Assembly (NCBI GenBank): GCA_021823385.1
Contig: JAKAOC010000130.1
Coordinates: 317-6,712 of the forward strand
DNA: 6,396 nt
Direction of reading: 5' to 3'
Source: Actinomycetes bacterium
Lineage (GTDB): Bacteria; Actinomycetota; Acidimicrobiia; Acidimicrobiales; Acidimicrobiaceae
The position numbers and the translations under genes were made by a program. Positions 1 to 6,056 of this stretch are shown in pieces. Numbering within the stretch: position 1 is the stretch's first letter; the number at the start of each line of letters is the position of its first letter. Under the pieces are notes generated by a model. The model was not told the origin of the DNA, searched no databases, and saw only the letters and a program-made list of their open reading frames with translations.

Positions 1-839
1 GATTCTGAGGCCCGGTAAGCCGGGCGGGCGGCGACCTTCATGACCGCCTCGGTTATAACGCCAAAGGTGCCCTCACTCCCGGCGAGCATCCGCTCGAGGG
101 CCGGACCAGCGCCAGAAGCCGGTAGCGGTCGCGTCTTTAACTCGCCGGCGGGCGAGACCAGAGTGAGGCCCGAGACGAAGTCCTCGATATGGGTGGTGCC
201 CACGGCAAAATGGCCGCCGGAGCGCGTTGCAATCCATCCCCCGAGCGAAGAGAACTCGAAGCTTTGCGGGAAATGCCGAAGTGTCAAGCCATGGGGCCGA
301 AGAGAGCGCTCCAGCGCCGGGCCAAGCAAGCCGGCCCCGAGGCGCGCGGTTTGGCTGAGGGGATCCACCTCCGCGACCGTGTCGAGGCGTCCCGTGTCGA
401 GGGAAAGCACCAGCGCATGATCATGGTGGGGCAGGGGGCCGATTCCACCGACCACACTGGACCCGCCTCCAAACGGAACGACTGCCGCGCTTGCGCGCGC
501 GGCAAAGTCGAGCACCTCGGCCACTTCCGTCTCGTCGGACGGGAAGAGCACGGCGTCGACGGCATCCGAAAAGTCCCCGGCGCGTGCGCGTACCAGCTCC
601 GGAAAGGAGCGGCCGTAGCTGTGGAGGGCCCTGGAAAATGAATCGCGGGCGGCAATTCCTTCCAGCGCCGCTGGAAGACTTCCGAGCCGGGATTGTGGCA
701 TTTCGATCTCGGAAAGTGGAACTGGAGCTTTATAAGCGGGGCGGACACCGAGCGCCACTTCGAGCAGGGCCGACAATGTCTCCCGTTCGGCCGGGCCGAG
801 CGCGCCTTCGATCTCACCCCAGCCGGCGTGATTGCGCAT
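1..839 (-). CDS. FAD-binding oxidase, alkyl-DHAP synthase-like (C-terminus beyond left edge)
   Basis: This is a flavoprotein of the VAO/PCMH fold (FAD_binding_4), closest in character to alkyldihydroxyacetonephosphate synthase-like and glycolate/D-lactate oxidase-like proteins. I translated 279 codons from the complementary strand. The FAD pyrophosphate loop PFGGGSSVVGG lies at about residues 122-132. The family block FPQSFEFSSLGGWIATR lies at about 192-208. A second FAD-contacting block, LAGSEGTFGVITEA, lies at about 250-265. The N-terminus (MRNHAGWGEIEG) resembles the W-x-x-WG opening of AGPS-like proteins. The substrate-binding C-terminal cap domain is outside the window, so the substrate cannot be judged; bacterial members often have unknown substrates. 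I chose the ATG at 839 because GGAG (848-845) sits 5 bases upstream. In-frame GTGs at 845, 860 and 875 have poorer ribosome binding sites. It lies 66 bases downstream of the MFS gene on the same strand and is probably co-transcribed with it. The family call is firm; the specific reaction is not. Confidence 0.88.
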   Translation of the reverse strand, partial: MRNHAGWGEIEGALGPAERETLSALLEVALGVRPAYKAPVPLSEIEMPQSRLGSLPAALEGIAARDSFSRALHSYGRSFPELVRARAGDFSDAVDAVLFPSDETEVAEVLDFAARASAAVVPFGGGSSVVGGIGPLPHHDHALVLSLDTGRLDTVAEVDPLSQTARLGAGLLGPALERSLRPHGLTLRHFPQSFEFSSLGGWIATRSGGHFAVGTTHIEDFVSGLTLVSPAGELKTRPLPASGAGPALERMLAGSEGTFGVITEAVMKVAARPAYRASE

Positions 840-895
840 CCCCACTCCGATCCTGGCCACGGCCTCAAGGGCCACGGTATCACCGCTGGTCGTGC

Positions 896-920
896 CGAGC
901 GCGCCCTACGCGGGCGCTCG
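896..920 (-). repeat. GC-rich hairpin over the MFS stop codon
   Basis: GCGCCC (901-906) pairs with GGGCGC (912-917) around the 5-base loop 907-911. CGA (896-898) and TCG (918-920) extend the stem across a 2-base bulge. The TAG of the MFS gene (908-906) spans the stem/loop border. No T-run follows on the minus strand, so it does not look like an intrinsic terminator. It may influence translation or RNA stability between the transporter and the oxidase, or may be chance in GC-rich DNA. Confidence 0.45.
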
Positions 921-2096
921 AACCTTGATTGTCCGCGCCCCGATGGCAACGACGGCGAAGGCCAGGGCACCTACCAGTACCGCCCGGTATCCGGCATCGC
1001 GGTAGGCAAGGGTGGAAAAGAAGGACCCCACCGAGCCGCCAAGGAAATACGCGGTCATGTAGATCCCGGTGATGCGGCTGCGCGCCTCGGGCCGGATCGA
1101 AAAGATCATCGACTGGTTGGATATGTGCGAGCCCTGCACGCCGAAATCGAGCACGAGGACGGCGGCAATGACCATCCAAATATTATCGGGCATCACGAAG
1201 AGCATCAAAAAGGATGCGGCGATCAGAACGTTCATCAACAGGGAGGTAAGCCACTGCCGCCCCTTATCGGCCATGCGCCCGGCGAGGCGGGCGGCCAGGG
1301 CGCCGGCCACCCCAACCAACCCGAAGAGGCCGATGCTGGCGGCGCCCAGGCCCAGTGGCGGGGCCGAGAGGTGCAGCGACGACGTGTTCCAGAATATGGA
1401 AAAGCAGGCGAAGTTCAGGGCTCCGAGCAGCGCCGCCCTGCGAACCACGGGCTCCTCGAGGAAGGTATGCCAGAGTGAGGCGAGGAGCTGCCGGTATGTC
1501 CCATGGTGTCCCTTGGGAATCGCCGGAATCGACGCCGCGGAGAACCAAGCCAGCGAAGCCACCGCCACTGCCGAGCCGACAAACACCAGCCGCCAGTTTG
1601 CGTACTGGGCAACCAGGCCCGCCACGGTTCGGGCCAACAGGATTCCCAGAAGCAGCCCGGTCATCACGTTTCCTATCGCCGCACCACGCTGGGAGGGCGA
1701 CGCGATAGTGGCCACCATTCCCACCACCACCTGAGCTACCGCCGAGGTCACCCCCACCACCGCGCACCAGGCCAAGAGCTCACCCAGAGAACCCGAGACC
1801 GATATTCCCACCAGACCCACGGCGGAGAGCAGCATCAGGAGCGGCACCAGGCGCCGGCGGTCGAAGTAGTCTCCGAGCGGAACCAGCAGGAAGAGTCCAA
1901 GGGCGTAGCCCAGCTGGAGAACCGTGGAAATCCACGAAGCGCTCGAGGCGGGAATGTGCAGCGAAGCTCCGACCACCGGAAAGAGCGGTTGGAAGTAATA
2001 GGTGCTCGCCACTGTGAAGCCGGCGGTGGCGGCGAAGACAACGGCCTGGCTGCGTCTGATGCCCGTAGCCGCCTCCGCTTCCACTCTGTTGCGCAA
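906..2096 (-). CDS. MFS transporter, probable efflux permease
   Basis: This is a 12-helix major facilitator superfamily carrier in the cytoplasmic membrane, of the drug/metabolite efflux type and presumably proton-coupled. With the chosen start it has 396 residues, a normal MFS length. Helix 1 ends in YYFQPLFPVVG. The motif A loop between helices 2 and 3 reads GDYFDRRR (about residues 75-82), and its second-half counterpart is GRMADKGR (about 273-280). GLLLGILLARTVAGL (about 147-161) corresponds to the helix 5 motif C region of efflux carriers. PEARSRITGIYMTAYFLGG (about 336-354) is typical of this subfamily. There is no ATG near the N-terminus. I chose TTG at 2096 because GGAGG (2105-2101) lies just upstream, although the 4-base spacing is short. 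TTG 2120 (8 residues longer) and GTG 2081 are alternatives. The substrate cannot be told from sequence. The FAD oxidase follows in the same direction, so an exported product or substrate of that enzyme is possible but unproven. Confidence 0.93.
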   Translation of the reverse strand: MRNRVEAEAATGIRRSQAVVFAATAGFTVASTYYFQPLFPVVGASLHIPASSASWISTVLQLGYALGLFLLVPLGDYFDRRRLVPLLMLLSAVGLVGISVSGSLGELLAWCAVVGVTSAVAQVVVGMVATIASPSQRGAAIGNVMTGLLLGILLARTVAGLVAQYANWRLVFVGSAVAVASLAWFSAASIPAIPKGHHGTYRQLLASLWHTFLEEPVVRRAALLGALNFACFSIFWNTSSLHLSAPPLGLGAASIGLFGLVGVAGALAARLAGRMADKGRQWLTSLLMNVLIAASFLMLFVMPDNIWMVIAAVLVLDFGVQGSHISNQSMIFSIRPEARSRITGIYMTAYFLGGSVGSFFSTLAYRDAGYRAVLVGALAFAVVAIGARTIKVRAPA

Positions 2097-2277
2097 TGAT
2101 CCTCCAAGAAAATAGCCCAAACCAGGCTAATTGGCGGTGGAGGATCCGCTCAAATAGGGGCAGGCCGGCGTCACATGGCAGCCCATGCAAAGCGCAGCGG
2201 GAAGCTCGGCCCGGGAGCAGGGGAGAAGCCTCCGCTCCTGTTAACGTCTTATGCAGCCGATACGAGAGGAACCGCAG
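2097..2277. promoter_or_regulatory. Divergent intergenic region between MFS and channel-like genes
   Basis: This region must hold the promoters of both divergent units. Only weak boxes are visible. On the plus strand there is TTGGCG (2131-2136) with AATAGG-like sequence around 2153-2158. On the minus strand there is TTGAGC (2154-2149) with AATTAG about 15 bases on. Neither is convincing. A short inverted repeat CATGG-cagc-CCATG (2174-2187) could be a small operator. A larger stem-loop (2214-2238) is listed separately. No regulator gene lies in the window. Confidence 0.4.
2214..2238 (+). repeat. Stem-loop in the leader of the channel-like gene
   Basis: GGAGC (2214-2218) pairs with GCTCC (2234-2238). 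Inside, GGAG (2222-2225) pairs with CTCC (2230-2233) around the loop AAGC, leaving a 3-base bulge on the left side. The moderately T-rich stretch TGTTAACGTCTT follows, and the GTG start is 40 bases downstream. It could be a leader attenuator or an RNA-stabilising element. It lacks the U-run of a classical terminator. Confidence 0.35.
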
Positions 2278-3369
2278 GTGAAGATTGCCGCCGCGATCCT
2301 TGGCATAGTGCTCTTCGGAGTGACGATCTCCAGCGTGCTGCGGTCCCTCGTGGTGCCGGGCGGCACCATTACGCGCATGACAAAGGTGACAGACCAGCTC
2401 GTCGCGGGCGTCTTCAAAGTTGCGACGGCGCCGTTCGAGACCTACGAGAGGCGCAATTCGATCCTGGCGGCCCAACCGGCCGCGGTCCTGTTCGTCATTC
2501 TCGGCGCCTGGGCCATGTCCTTCCTCATAGGCGCCACGCTGCTCATCTACCCCGCCGCCGCCAGCCTCCCCGCAGCGCTCGAGGAGGCTGGCTCATCCCT
2601 GGTCACCCTCGGAATCATCCATGGCCCCGGGGCGTATGCGACGACAGTGGACGTGATTACCGCCTTTACCGGCATGATCGTTGTCGCCCTGCAAATCGCA
2701 TACCTTCCAACTCTGTACGCCGCCTACAACCAGCGCGAGACCGAGGTAACTCTGCTGAAGTCCGAAGCAGGGCAGCCCGCCTGGGGACCCGAGATCCTCC
2801 GCCGGGCGGCCATGGGCGACTACGTCGCTGATCTTGCCAACATCTACCACAGCTGGGAACAGTGGTCGGCCAGGGTCGCCGAGACCCACTCCAGCTATCC
2901 GCTGCTCCTCAGATTCCGGTCGCCGGGAAACAACAACTCCTGGATCGTCTCGCTCCTGGCCGTGCTGGACGCCGCGTCCATGCATCTGGCGCTGGCCCCC
3001 CAGAATGCCCCAATGCAAGCCCGCCTCTGCGTCCAGGCAGGCTTCCAGGCCCTGCGCGATGTCGCCCAGTCGCTGCGCATTCCCTTCGACCCGGACCCGC
3101 TCCCGACTCAGCCGATCGCCGTCAGCCAGGCGGAGTTCGACGAGGCGGTCGAGAAGCTGCGCTTGGCGGGTTTCCCGATAGAGCGTGACGGGCCTGACGC
3201 CTTCAGGCATTTCCAGGGTTGGCGCGTCAACTACGAGTATGTGATCCACGACCTCTGCTTCAGGGTGGACGCGGTCCCGGCCCCATGGTCGGGAAAGCGG
3301 CGATGGAAGAACGCAGAGGTGCGTTTCGCGACCACGCCCAATCGCACCCCCGACAACCCTGAGGGGTGA
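2278..3369 (+). CDS. Channel-like membrane protein with degenerate pore loop
   Basis: This 363-residue integral membrane protein resembles a two-TM ion channel (Ion_trans_2-like) but is otherwise of unknown function. A first hydrophobic segment covers residues 2-20, a second TM 68-92, a pore-loop-like stretch 100-118 (EEAGSSLVTLGIIHGPG) and a third TM about 124-148, ending in LYAAYNQRE. The layout copies the K+ channel order of TM, P-loop, TM, but the filter TVGYGD is replaced by TLGIIHGPG, so K+ selectivity is doubtful. Residues 150-363 form a soluble, probably cytoplasmic, domain with RFRSPGNNNSW (about 212-222) and a helical part (LLAVLDAASMHLAL). I do not recognise this domain but recall it from uncharacterised actinobacterial proteins. 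I chose GTG 2278 because AGGA (2267-2270) lies 7 bases upstream and the membrane segment then starts at once. ATG 2251, nine residues longer, has no ribosome binding site. It may share a transcript with the sulfur carrier gene 42 bases downstream. Confidence 0.82.
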   Translation: MKIAAAILGIVLFGVTISSVLRSLVVPGGTITRMTKVTDQLVAGVFKVATAPFETYERRNSILAAQPAAVLFVILGAWAMSFLIGATLLIYPAAASLPAALEEAGSSLVTLGIIHGPGAYATTVDVITAFTGMIVVALQIAYLPTLYAAYNQRETEVTLLKSEAGQPAWGPEILRRAAMGDYVADLANIYHSWEQWSARVAETHSSYPLLLRFRSPGNNNSWIVSLLAVLDAASMHLALAPQNAPMQARLCVQAGFQALRDVAQSLRIPFDPDPLPTQPIAVSQAEFDEAVEKLRLAGFPIERDGPDAFRHFQGWRVNYEYVIHDLCFRVDAVPAPWSGKRRWKNAEVRFATTPNRTPDNPEG

Positions 3370-3373
3370 AGGC

Positions 3374-3393
3374 GTCGGCCGGCCCTCGCCGAC
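3374..3393 (+). repeat. Short hairpin between channel-like gene and sulfur carrier gene
   Basis: GTCGGC (3374-3379) pairs with GCCGAC (3388-3393) around an 8-base loop, directly after the stop codon of the channel-like gene. There is no clean T-tract (CTGGCTAGTTTGG follows), so it is at best a weak terminator or pause site, and read-through into the next operon is likely. Confidence 0.3.
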
Positions 3394-3411
3394 CTGGCTA
3401 GTTTGGTCTCG

Positions 3412-3648
3412 ATGGCCGTAGTAAAGCTGTTCGCACAACTGAGGGAGATCGCCGGACGCGGCGAGGTACGGGTGGAAGCCTCAACCGTCGACGAAGCGGT
3501 TTCGGCAATTGCCGCCCAAGCTGGCGAGACGTTCACGGCACTGATGCCCCACTGCCGCATCTGGCTCGACGGCGAGCCGTGTACCGGTTCGGATCAGGTC
3601 ACGGACGAAAGCGAGATCGCCATACTGCCTCCGGTTTCGGGGGGCTGA
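3412..3648 (+). CDS. MoaD/ThiS-family sulfur carrier protein
   Basis: This 78-residue ubiquitin-like beta-grasp protein ends in the diagnostic Gly-Gly (LPPVSGG, residues 72-78). In this family the terminal glycine is adenylated by a MoeB/ThiF-type E1-like enzyme and becomes a thiocarboxylate that donates sulfur. The N-terminal strand and helix (VVKLFAQLREIAGRG) are typical of MoaD, and the length is normal. MoaD proper is the small subunit of molybdopterin synthase, but no moaE, moeB or other cofactor gene lies in the window, so it could equally serve another sulfur-transfer pathway. I left the symbol blank for that reason. I chose ATG 3412 because it matches the family N-terminus. It has no clear Shine-Dalgarno sequence, and TTG 3403 would add three residues. 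It heads a tight gene string: the next ATG is 2 bases past its TGA. Confidence 0.9.
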   Translation: MAVVKLFAQLREIAGRGEVRVEASTVDEAVSAIAAQAGETFTALMPHCRIWLDGEPCTGSDQVTDESEIAILPPVSGG

Positions 3649-3650
3649 GC

Positions 3651-3797
3651 ATGTCAGACGAACAGCATTCCGCGCCCGGGATGGGCGCCCAAACCGATTC
3701 TCGACCCGGGCTCCCATCCTCCCAGGACGAGCTGCTGGAAAGGCTCGAAGCCGAGCTCGCGGACGTCGAAGCGGAGCTCTCCTCGCTGGAGGAGTAG
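3651..3797 (+). CDS. Small acidic coiled-coil protein, unknown function
   Basis: This 48-residue ORF fits exactly between its neighbours: its ATG is 2 bases after the sulfur carrier stop and its TAG is 10 bases before the ABC ATPase start. Residues 1-25 are polar and likely disordered (Pro, Gly, Ser, Gln). Residues 26-48 form a helix with hydrophobic residues L29, L32, L36, V39, L43 and L46 in regular 3-4 spacing, a coiled-coil heptad pattern. It has 13 Asp/Glu and only 2 Arg, so it is strongly negative. The helix RLEAELADVEAELSSLEE resembles the coiled coil that precedes the zinc finger in actinobacterial DksA/TraR-like proteins, but no cysteines follow, in this frame or past the stop. A G-run (3639-3644) serves as a weak ribosome binding site, so translational coupling to the upstream gene is likely. 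I do not recognise a named family. Confidence 0.68.
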   Translation: MSDEQHSAPGMGAQTDSRPGLPSSQDELLERLEAELADVEAELSSLEE

Positions 3798-3807
3798 ACG
3801 CGGATCC

Positions 3808-4719
3808 GTGCTCGAGTTCCGAAAGTTGTCGAAGTCCTACGCCGGGACGAACGCGCTCGACGAAATGACTTTCTCCGTTCCCTCGGGCGAAGTCTTCGGT
3901 TTCCTCGGCCCCAATGGGGCCGGGAAGACGACGGCGATGCGATCGATCTTCGGCCTGATCGAGCTCGATTCGGGCCAAGTCCTGTACCGGGGCGCCCAAA
4001 TCCGCCGGGAGCAGCTCCAACGCTTTGGCTACATGCCAGAGGAGCGTGGGCTCTACCCGAAGATGACGGTTTTGGATCACCTGACCTATTTGGCCAGGCT
4101 CCACGAGGTCCCAGCCGGAACGGCTAAAGAAAGGGCCTTGGAGCTCGTCGATAAGCTGCAGATCAGCGGCGGCCCGGGCGCGAAGATCGAGTCGCTTTCG
4201 CTAGGCAACAGCCAGCGGACACAGGTGGCGGCGGCACTCATCCACCAGCCTGAGGTGCTGATCCTTGATGAACCCTTCTCCAGCCTCGACCCCCTTTCCA
4301 TCGAAATCGTCAAGGGAATGCTCGAAGATTATGCGCGGGAGGGAGCAACCGTCCTTTTCTCCTCTCACCAGCTGGAACTGGTGGAGGGCTTCTGCAAGCG
4401 TGTCGCCATTGCCAATCAGGGAAAGATCGTCCTCTCGGGTACCGTCGAGGCTCTTACCGAGAGTCAAACCCGCCTGATCGTGCAGGTCAAGGATGATCCT
4501 GACGGTTCGTACCTGGAAGGGCTGGATGGGGTATCGCGGCGGGGAGCGGATTCGAACGGCCAGCGCATCGAAGTCCGGGACGACGAGGCGGCACGCAGGG
4601 TACTGGAGTCGGCGATGGCGGCCGGGACTGTGATTCGCTACGATCACGTGCGCCGCAGCCTGGTGGAGGTCTTCAGGGAGGCCGTCGACTCCGCGCAAAC
4701 GGCCGGGACAGACGGCTGA
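3808..4719 (+). CDS. ABC transporter ATP-binding protein, NatA-type
   Basis: This 303-residue nucleotide-binding subunit powers an ABC-2 type exporter at the cytoplasmic face of the membrane. Walker A is GPNGAGKTT (residues 34-42). The Q-loop region reads GYMPEERGLYPKM (74-86), the form usual in the NatA/YhaQ subfamily. The signature is LSLGNSQR (130-137) instead of LSGGQ, also usual there. Walker B is LILDEP (151-156), the D-loop SSLDP (158-162) and the switch histidine H187. Residues from about 219 match the C-terminal DUF4162 extension in character. NatA of Bacillus works in sodium export, but relatives carry other substrates, so I give no symbol. The GTG start at 3808 yields the standard opening LEFRKLSKSYAG. 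GGAGGAG (3788-3794) lies 13 bases upstream, a long spacing, and overlaps the end of the microprotein gene. The TGA overlaps the permease ATG (TGATG), a mark of coupled translation of the two subunits. Confidence 0.95.
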   Translation: MLEFRKLSKSYAGTNALDEMTFSVPSGEVFGFLGPNGAGKTTAMRSIFGLIELDSGQVLYRGAQIRREQLQRFGYMPEERGLYPKMTVLDHLTYLARLHEVPAGTAKERALELVDKLQISGGPGAKIESLSLGNSQRTQVAAALIHQPEVLILDEPFSSLDPLSIEIVKGMLEDYAREGATVLFSSHQLELVEGFCKRVAIANQGKIVLSGTVEALTESQTRLIVQVKDDPDGSYLEGLDGVSRRGADSNGQRIEVRDDEAARRVLESAMAAGTVIRYDHVRRSLVEVFREAVDSAQTAGTDG

Positions 4720-5939
4720 TGGACAAGATCGGCCTGATCGCCCTCCGAGAGATCCGCCAGCGCACCGCCTCGCGCGGATTCCGTCTGGCAACCGCGATCA
4801 CCATGATCGCCGCGCTCGCCTACGTGATCCTCCCGCACGCCCTGGCGTCACGATCGACGCCAAAAGTGGTCGCTACCGCGACTGTGCCAACGGAACTCGA
4901 ACGCGCCGCGATGGTGAATGCCGCCGAAGCTCTGGGCTTGCGGATCCAGCTCCGCAACTACGCAGGGCCGGCTGCTGCCAAGGCGGCGGTCCTTTCCGGT
5001 GCCGCGATCGTCGCCTACGATCCCACCAAGGGCTTCTTCGTCAAGCAGGTTGCGGCACAGGATCAGGCGACCCTCTTTGCGGAGCGGGCCGCCCAGCAGC
5101 TTGGAGCGGACCGCTCCCTTGCGGCGGCCGGGCTGAGTGCCGGCCAGTTGGAGCTGATCACCCACCCGAAGGCGCCACCAGTGGTCGGCCTGACGCCAAC
5201 GGGCAAGGCGTCGTCCCGGAACACGAAGGCGGCGGCCATCGCAGCCGTGCTGATGTACATACTGCTGAGCCAATACGGCGCCTGGGTGATGCTCGGCGTA
5301 GTGGAGGAGAAGTCGAGCCGCGTGGTCGAGGTTCTGCTGTCAACCGTTACGCCGCGGCAGCTTCTGGCGGGCAAGATCACCGGGATCGGGGCGGTGGCCC
5401 TCATCCACGCCGCTGCGTTGGTCGTCGCGATGACCGCCGGGCTGCTCGTCATCGGATCGAGCCCCTCGGCAATCCTTTCGGGCGGACTGCTTTGGCTCGC
5501 CCCGTTATGGTTCGTCCTTGGGTACGCCTTCTACTGCACCCTCTTTGCGGCCGTTGGATCGATGGTCTCCAGGACCGAAGACGCACAAGCGGCGAGCTTC
5601 CCGGTGGCGCTGCCCATGCTGGCAGGCTACGTCGTCGCTCTCTTCGGCCTGGGCGGCACGTTCCCGGTCACCCTCCTCAAGGGCTTGGCCCTGGTGCCTG
5701 GGCTATCGCCCTTCCTGGTCCCGGCCATGTACGCGATAGGGCGGATCTCCGCCGCGGAGGCGGCACTCTCGGCAGTCCTCTCCCTGGGGGCCACCTACTT
5801 TCTGGCTCTGGCGGCTGCCCGCATCTACCGAGCCTCGATCCTGCGGATCGGCTCGCGCGTCAGCTGGAAAGAAGCTGCTTCCGGAGCACTGAGAAATCGG
5901 CGGGCACTGAAGGAAAGTGGCGCGCAAAGCGGCATTTAG
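4719..5939 (+). CDS. ABC-2 type permease, NatB-type
   Basis: This 406-residue membrane subunit pairs with the ATPase just upstream. It has the ABC2_membrane_3 layout. TM1 is at about 21-44. A large extracytoplasmic domain covers about 45-165. The remaining helices cluster at about 171-195, 219-246, 254-281, 292-312, 315-340 and 345-370. The hallmark EEKSSRVVEVLLSTVTP sits at 196-212 and is followed by RQLLAGKI, the NatB/YhaP-type cytoplasmic coupling segment. FAAVGSMVSRTEDAQ (276-290) and PGLSPFLVPAMY (327-338) are also family-typical. The length is normal and the gene appears intact. The start ATG at 4719 overlaps the ATPase stop by one base and has little ribosome binding site of its own. 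The substrate is unknown; ion or small toxic molecule export are family possibilities. The stop TAG (5937-5939) directly touches the presumed left end of an insertion sequence. Confidence 0.93.
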   Translation: MDKIGLIALREIRQRTASRGFRLATAITMIAALAYVILPHALASRSTPKVVATATVPTELERAAMVNAAEALGLRIQLRNYAGPAAAKAAVLSGAAIVAYDPTKGFFVKQVAAQDQATLFAERAAQQLGADRSLAAAGLSAGQLELITHPKAPPVVGLTPTGKASSRNTKAAAIAAVLMYILLSQYGAWVMLGVVEEKSSRVVEVLLSTVTPRQLLAGKITGIGAVALIHAAALVVAMTAGLLVIGSSPSAILSGGLLWLAPLWFVLGYAFYCTLFAAVGSMVSRTEDAQAASFPVALPMLAGYVVALFGLGGTFPVTLLKGLALVPGLSPFLVPAMYAIGRISAAEAALSAVLSLGATYFLALAAARIYRASILRIGSRVSWKEAASGALRNRRALKESGAQSGI

Positions 5940-5956
5940 CCTCAATCCACCGACAG
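5940..5956 (+). repeat. Candidate left terminal inverted repeat of the IS
   Basis: This starts CCT and matches my recollection of an IS1380-family end (see the element entry). Its inverted partner would lie beyond the right edge. A smaller CCTCA/TGAGG pair (5940-5944, 5965-5969) exists within this end and is probably coincidental. Confidence 0.45.
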
Positions 5957-5985
5957 TTGCCGCATGAGGAGACCCGTACAAAGAA

Positions 5986-6054
5986 ATAGTGCCCTTTGAG
6001 CTGGTAAAATGGCAGTCGTTACACCAACCAACGCCAGCAACGAAAGGGCACTAT
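5986..6054 (+). repeat. 12-bp perfect inverted repeat upstream of transposase
   Basis: ATAGTGCCCTTT (5986-5997) is the exact reverse complement of AAAGGGCACTAT (6043-6054), with 45 bases between. The right arm contains the transposase ribosome binding site AAAGGG (6043-6048). RNA entering from upstream would carry both arms and could fold to block translation. A transcript starting inside the loop would not. Confidence 0.75.
6002..6010 (+). promoter_or_regulatory. Extended -10 promoter for the transposase
   Basis: TGGTAAAAT fits the extended -10 form TGnTATAAT with one mismatch. There is no good -35 box (about 5982-5987, AGAAAT), which extended -10 promoters can tolerate. Transcription would begin near 6017, between the two arms of the inverted repeat and upstream of the GTG start at 6057. 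Confidence 0.5.
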
Positions 6055-6056
6055 CT

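Noticed and set aside
693..1478. A long plus-strand open frame (261 codons)
   Set aside because: It lies opposite the MFS and FAD oxidase genes, whose proteins show clear family motifs. Its own translation is Gly/Arg/His-rich with no recognisable domain, as expected for an antisense frame in GC-rich DNA.
3403..3411. TTG start for the sulfur carrier gene
   Set aside because: It has no ribosome binding site advantage, and the ATG nine bases later gives the normal MoaD N-terminus.
3481..4104. A minus-strand open frame (207 codons) across the sulfur carrier, microprotein and ATPase genes
   Set aside because: It crosses three well-supported plus-strand genes and its translation shows no motif, so it is an antisense shadow.
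4196..4219. ABC signature LSLGN instead of LSGGQ and Glu in the Q-loop, as signs of a broken ATPase
   Set aside because: Both variants are usual in the NatA/YhaQ subfamily, and Walker A, Walker B and the switch histidine are intact.
5930..5962. GCGGCA/TGCCGC pair as an intrinsic terminator of the ABC operon
   Set aside because: It has only 6 pairs with a 21-base loop and no T-run, and it spans the presumed IS boundary.
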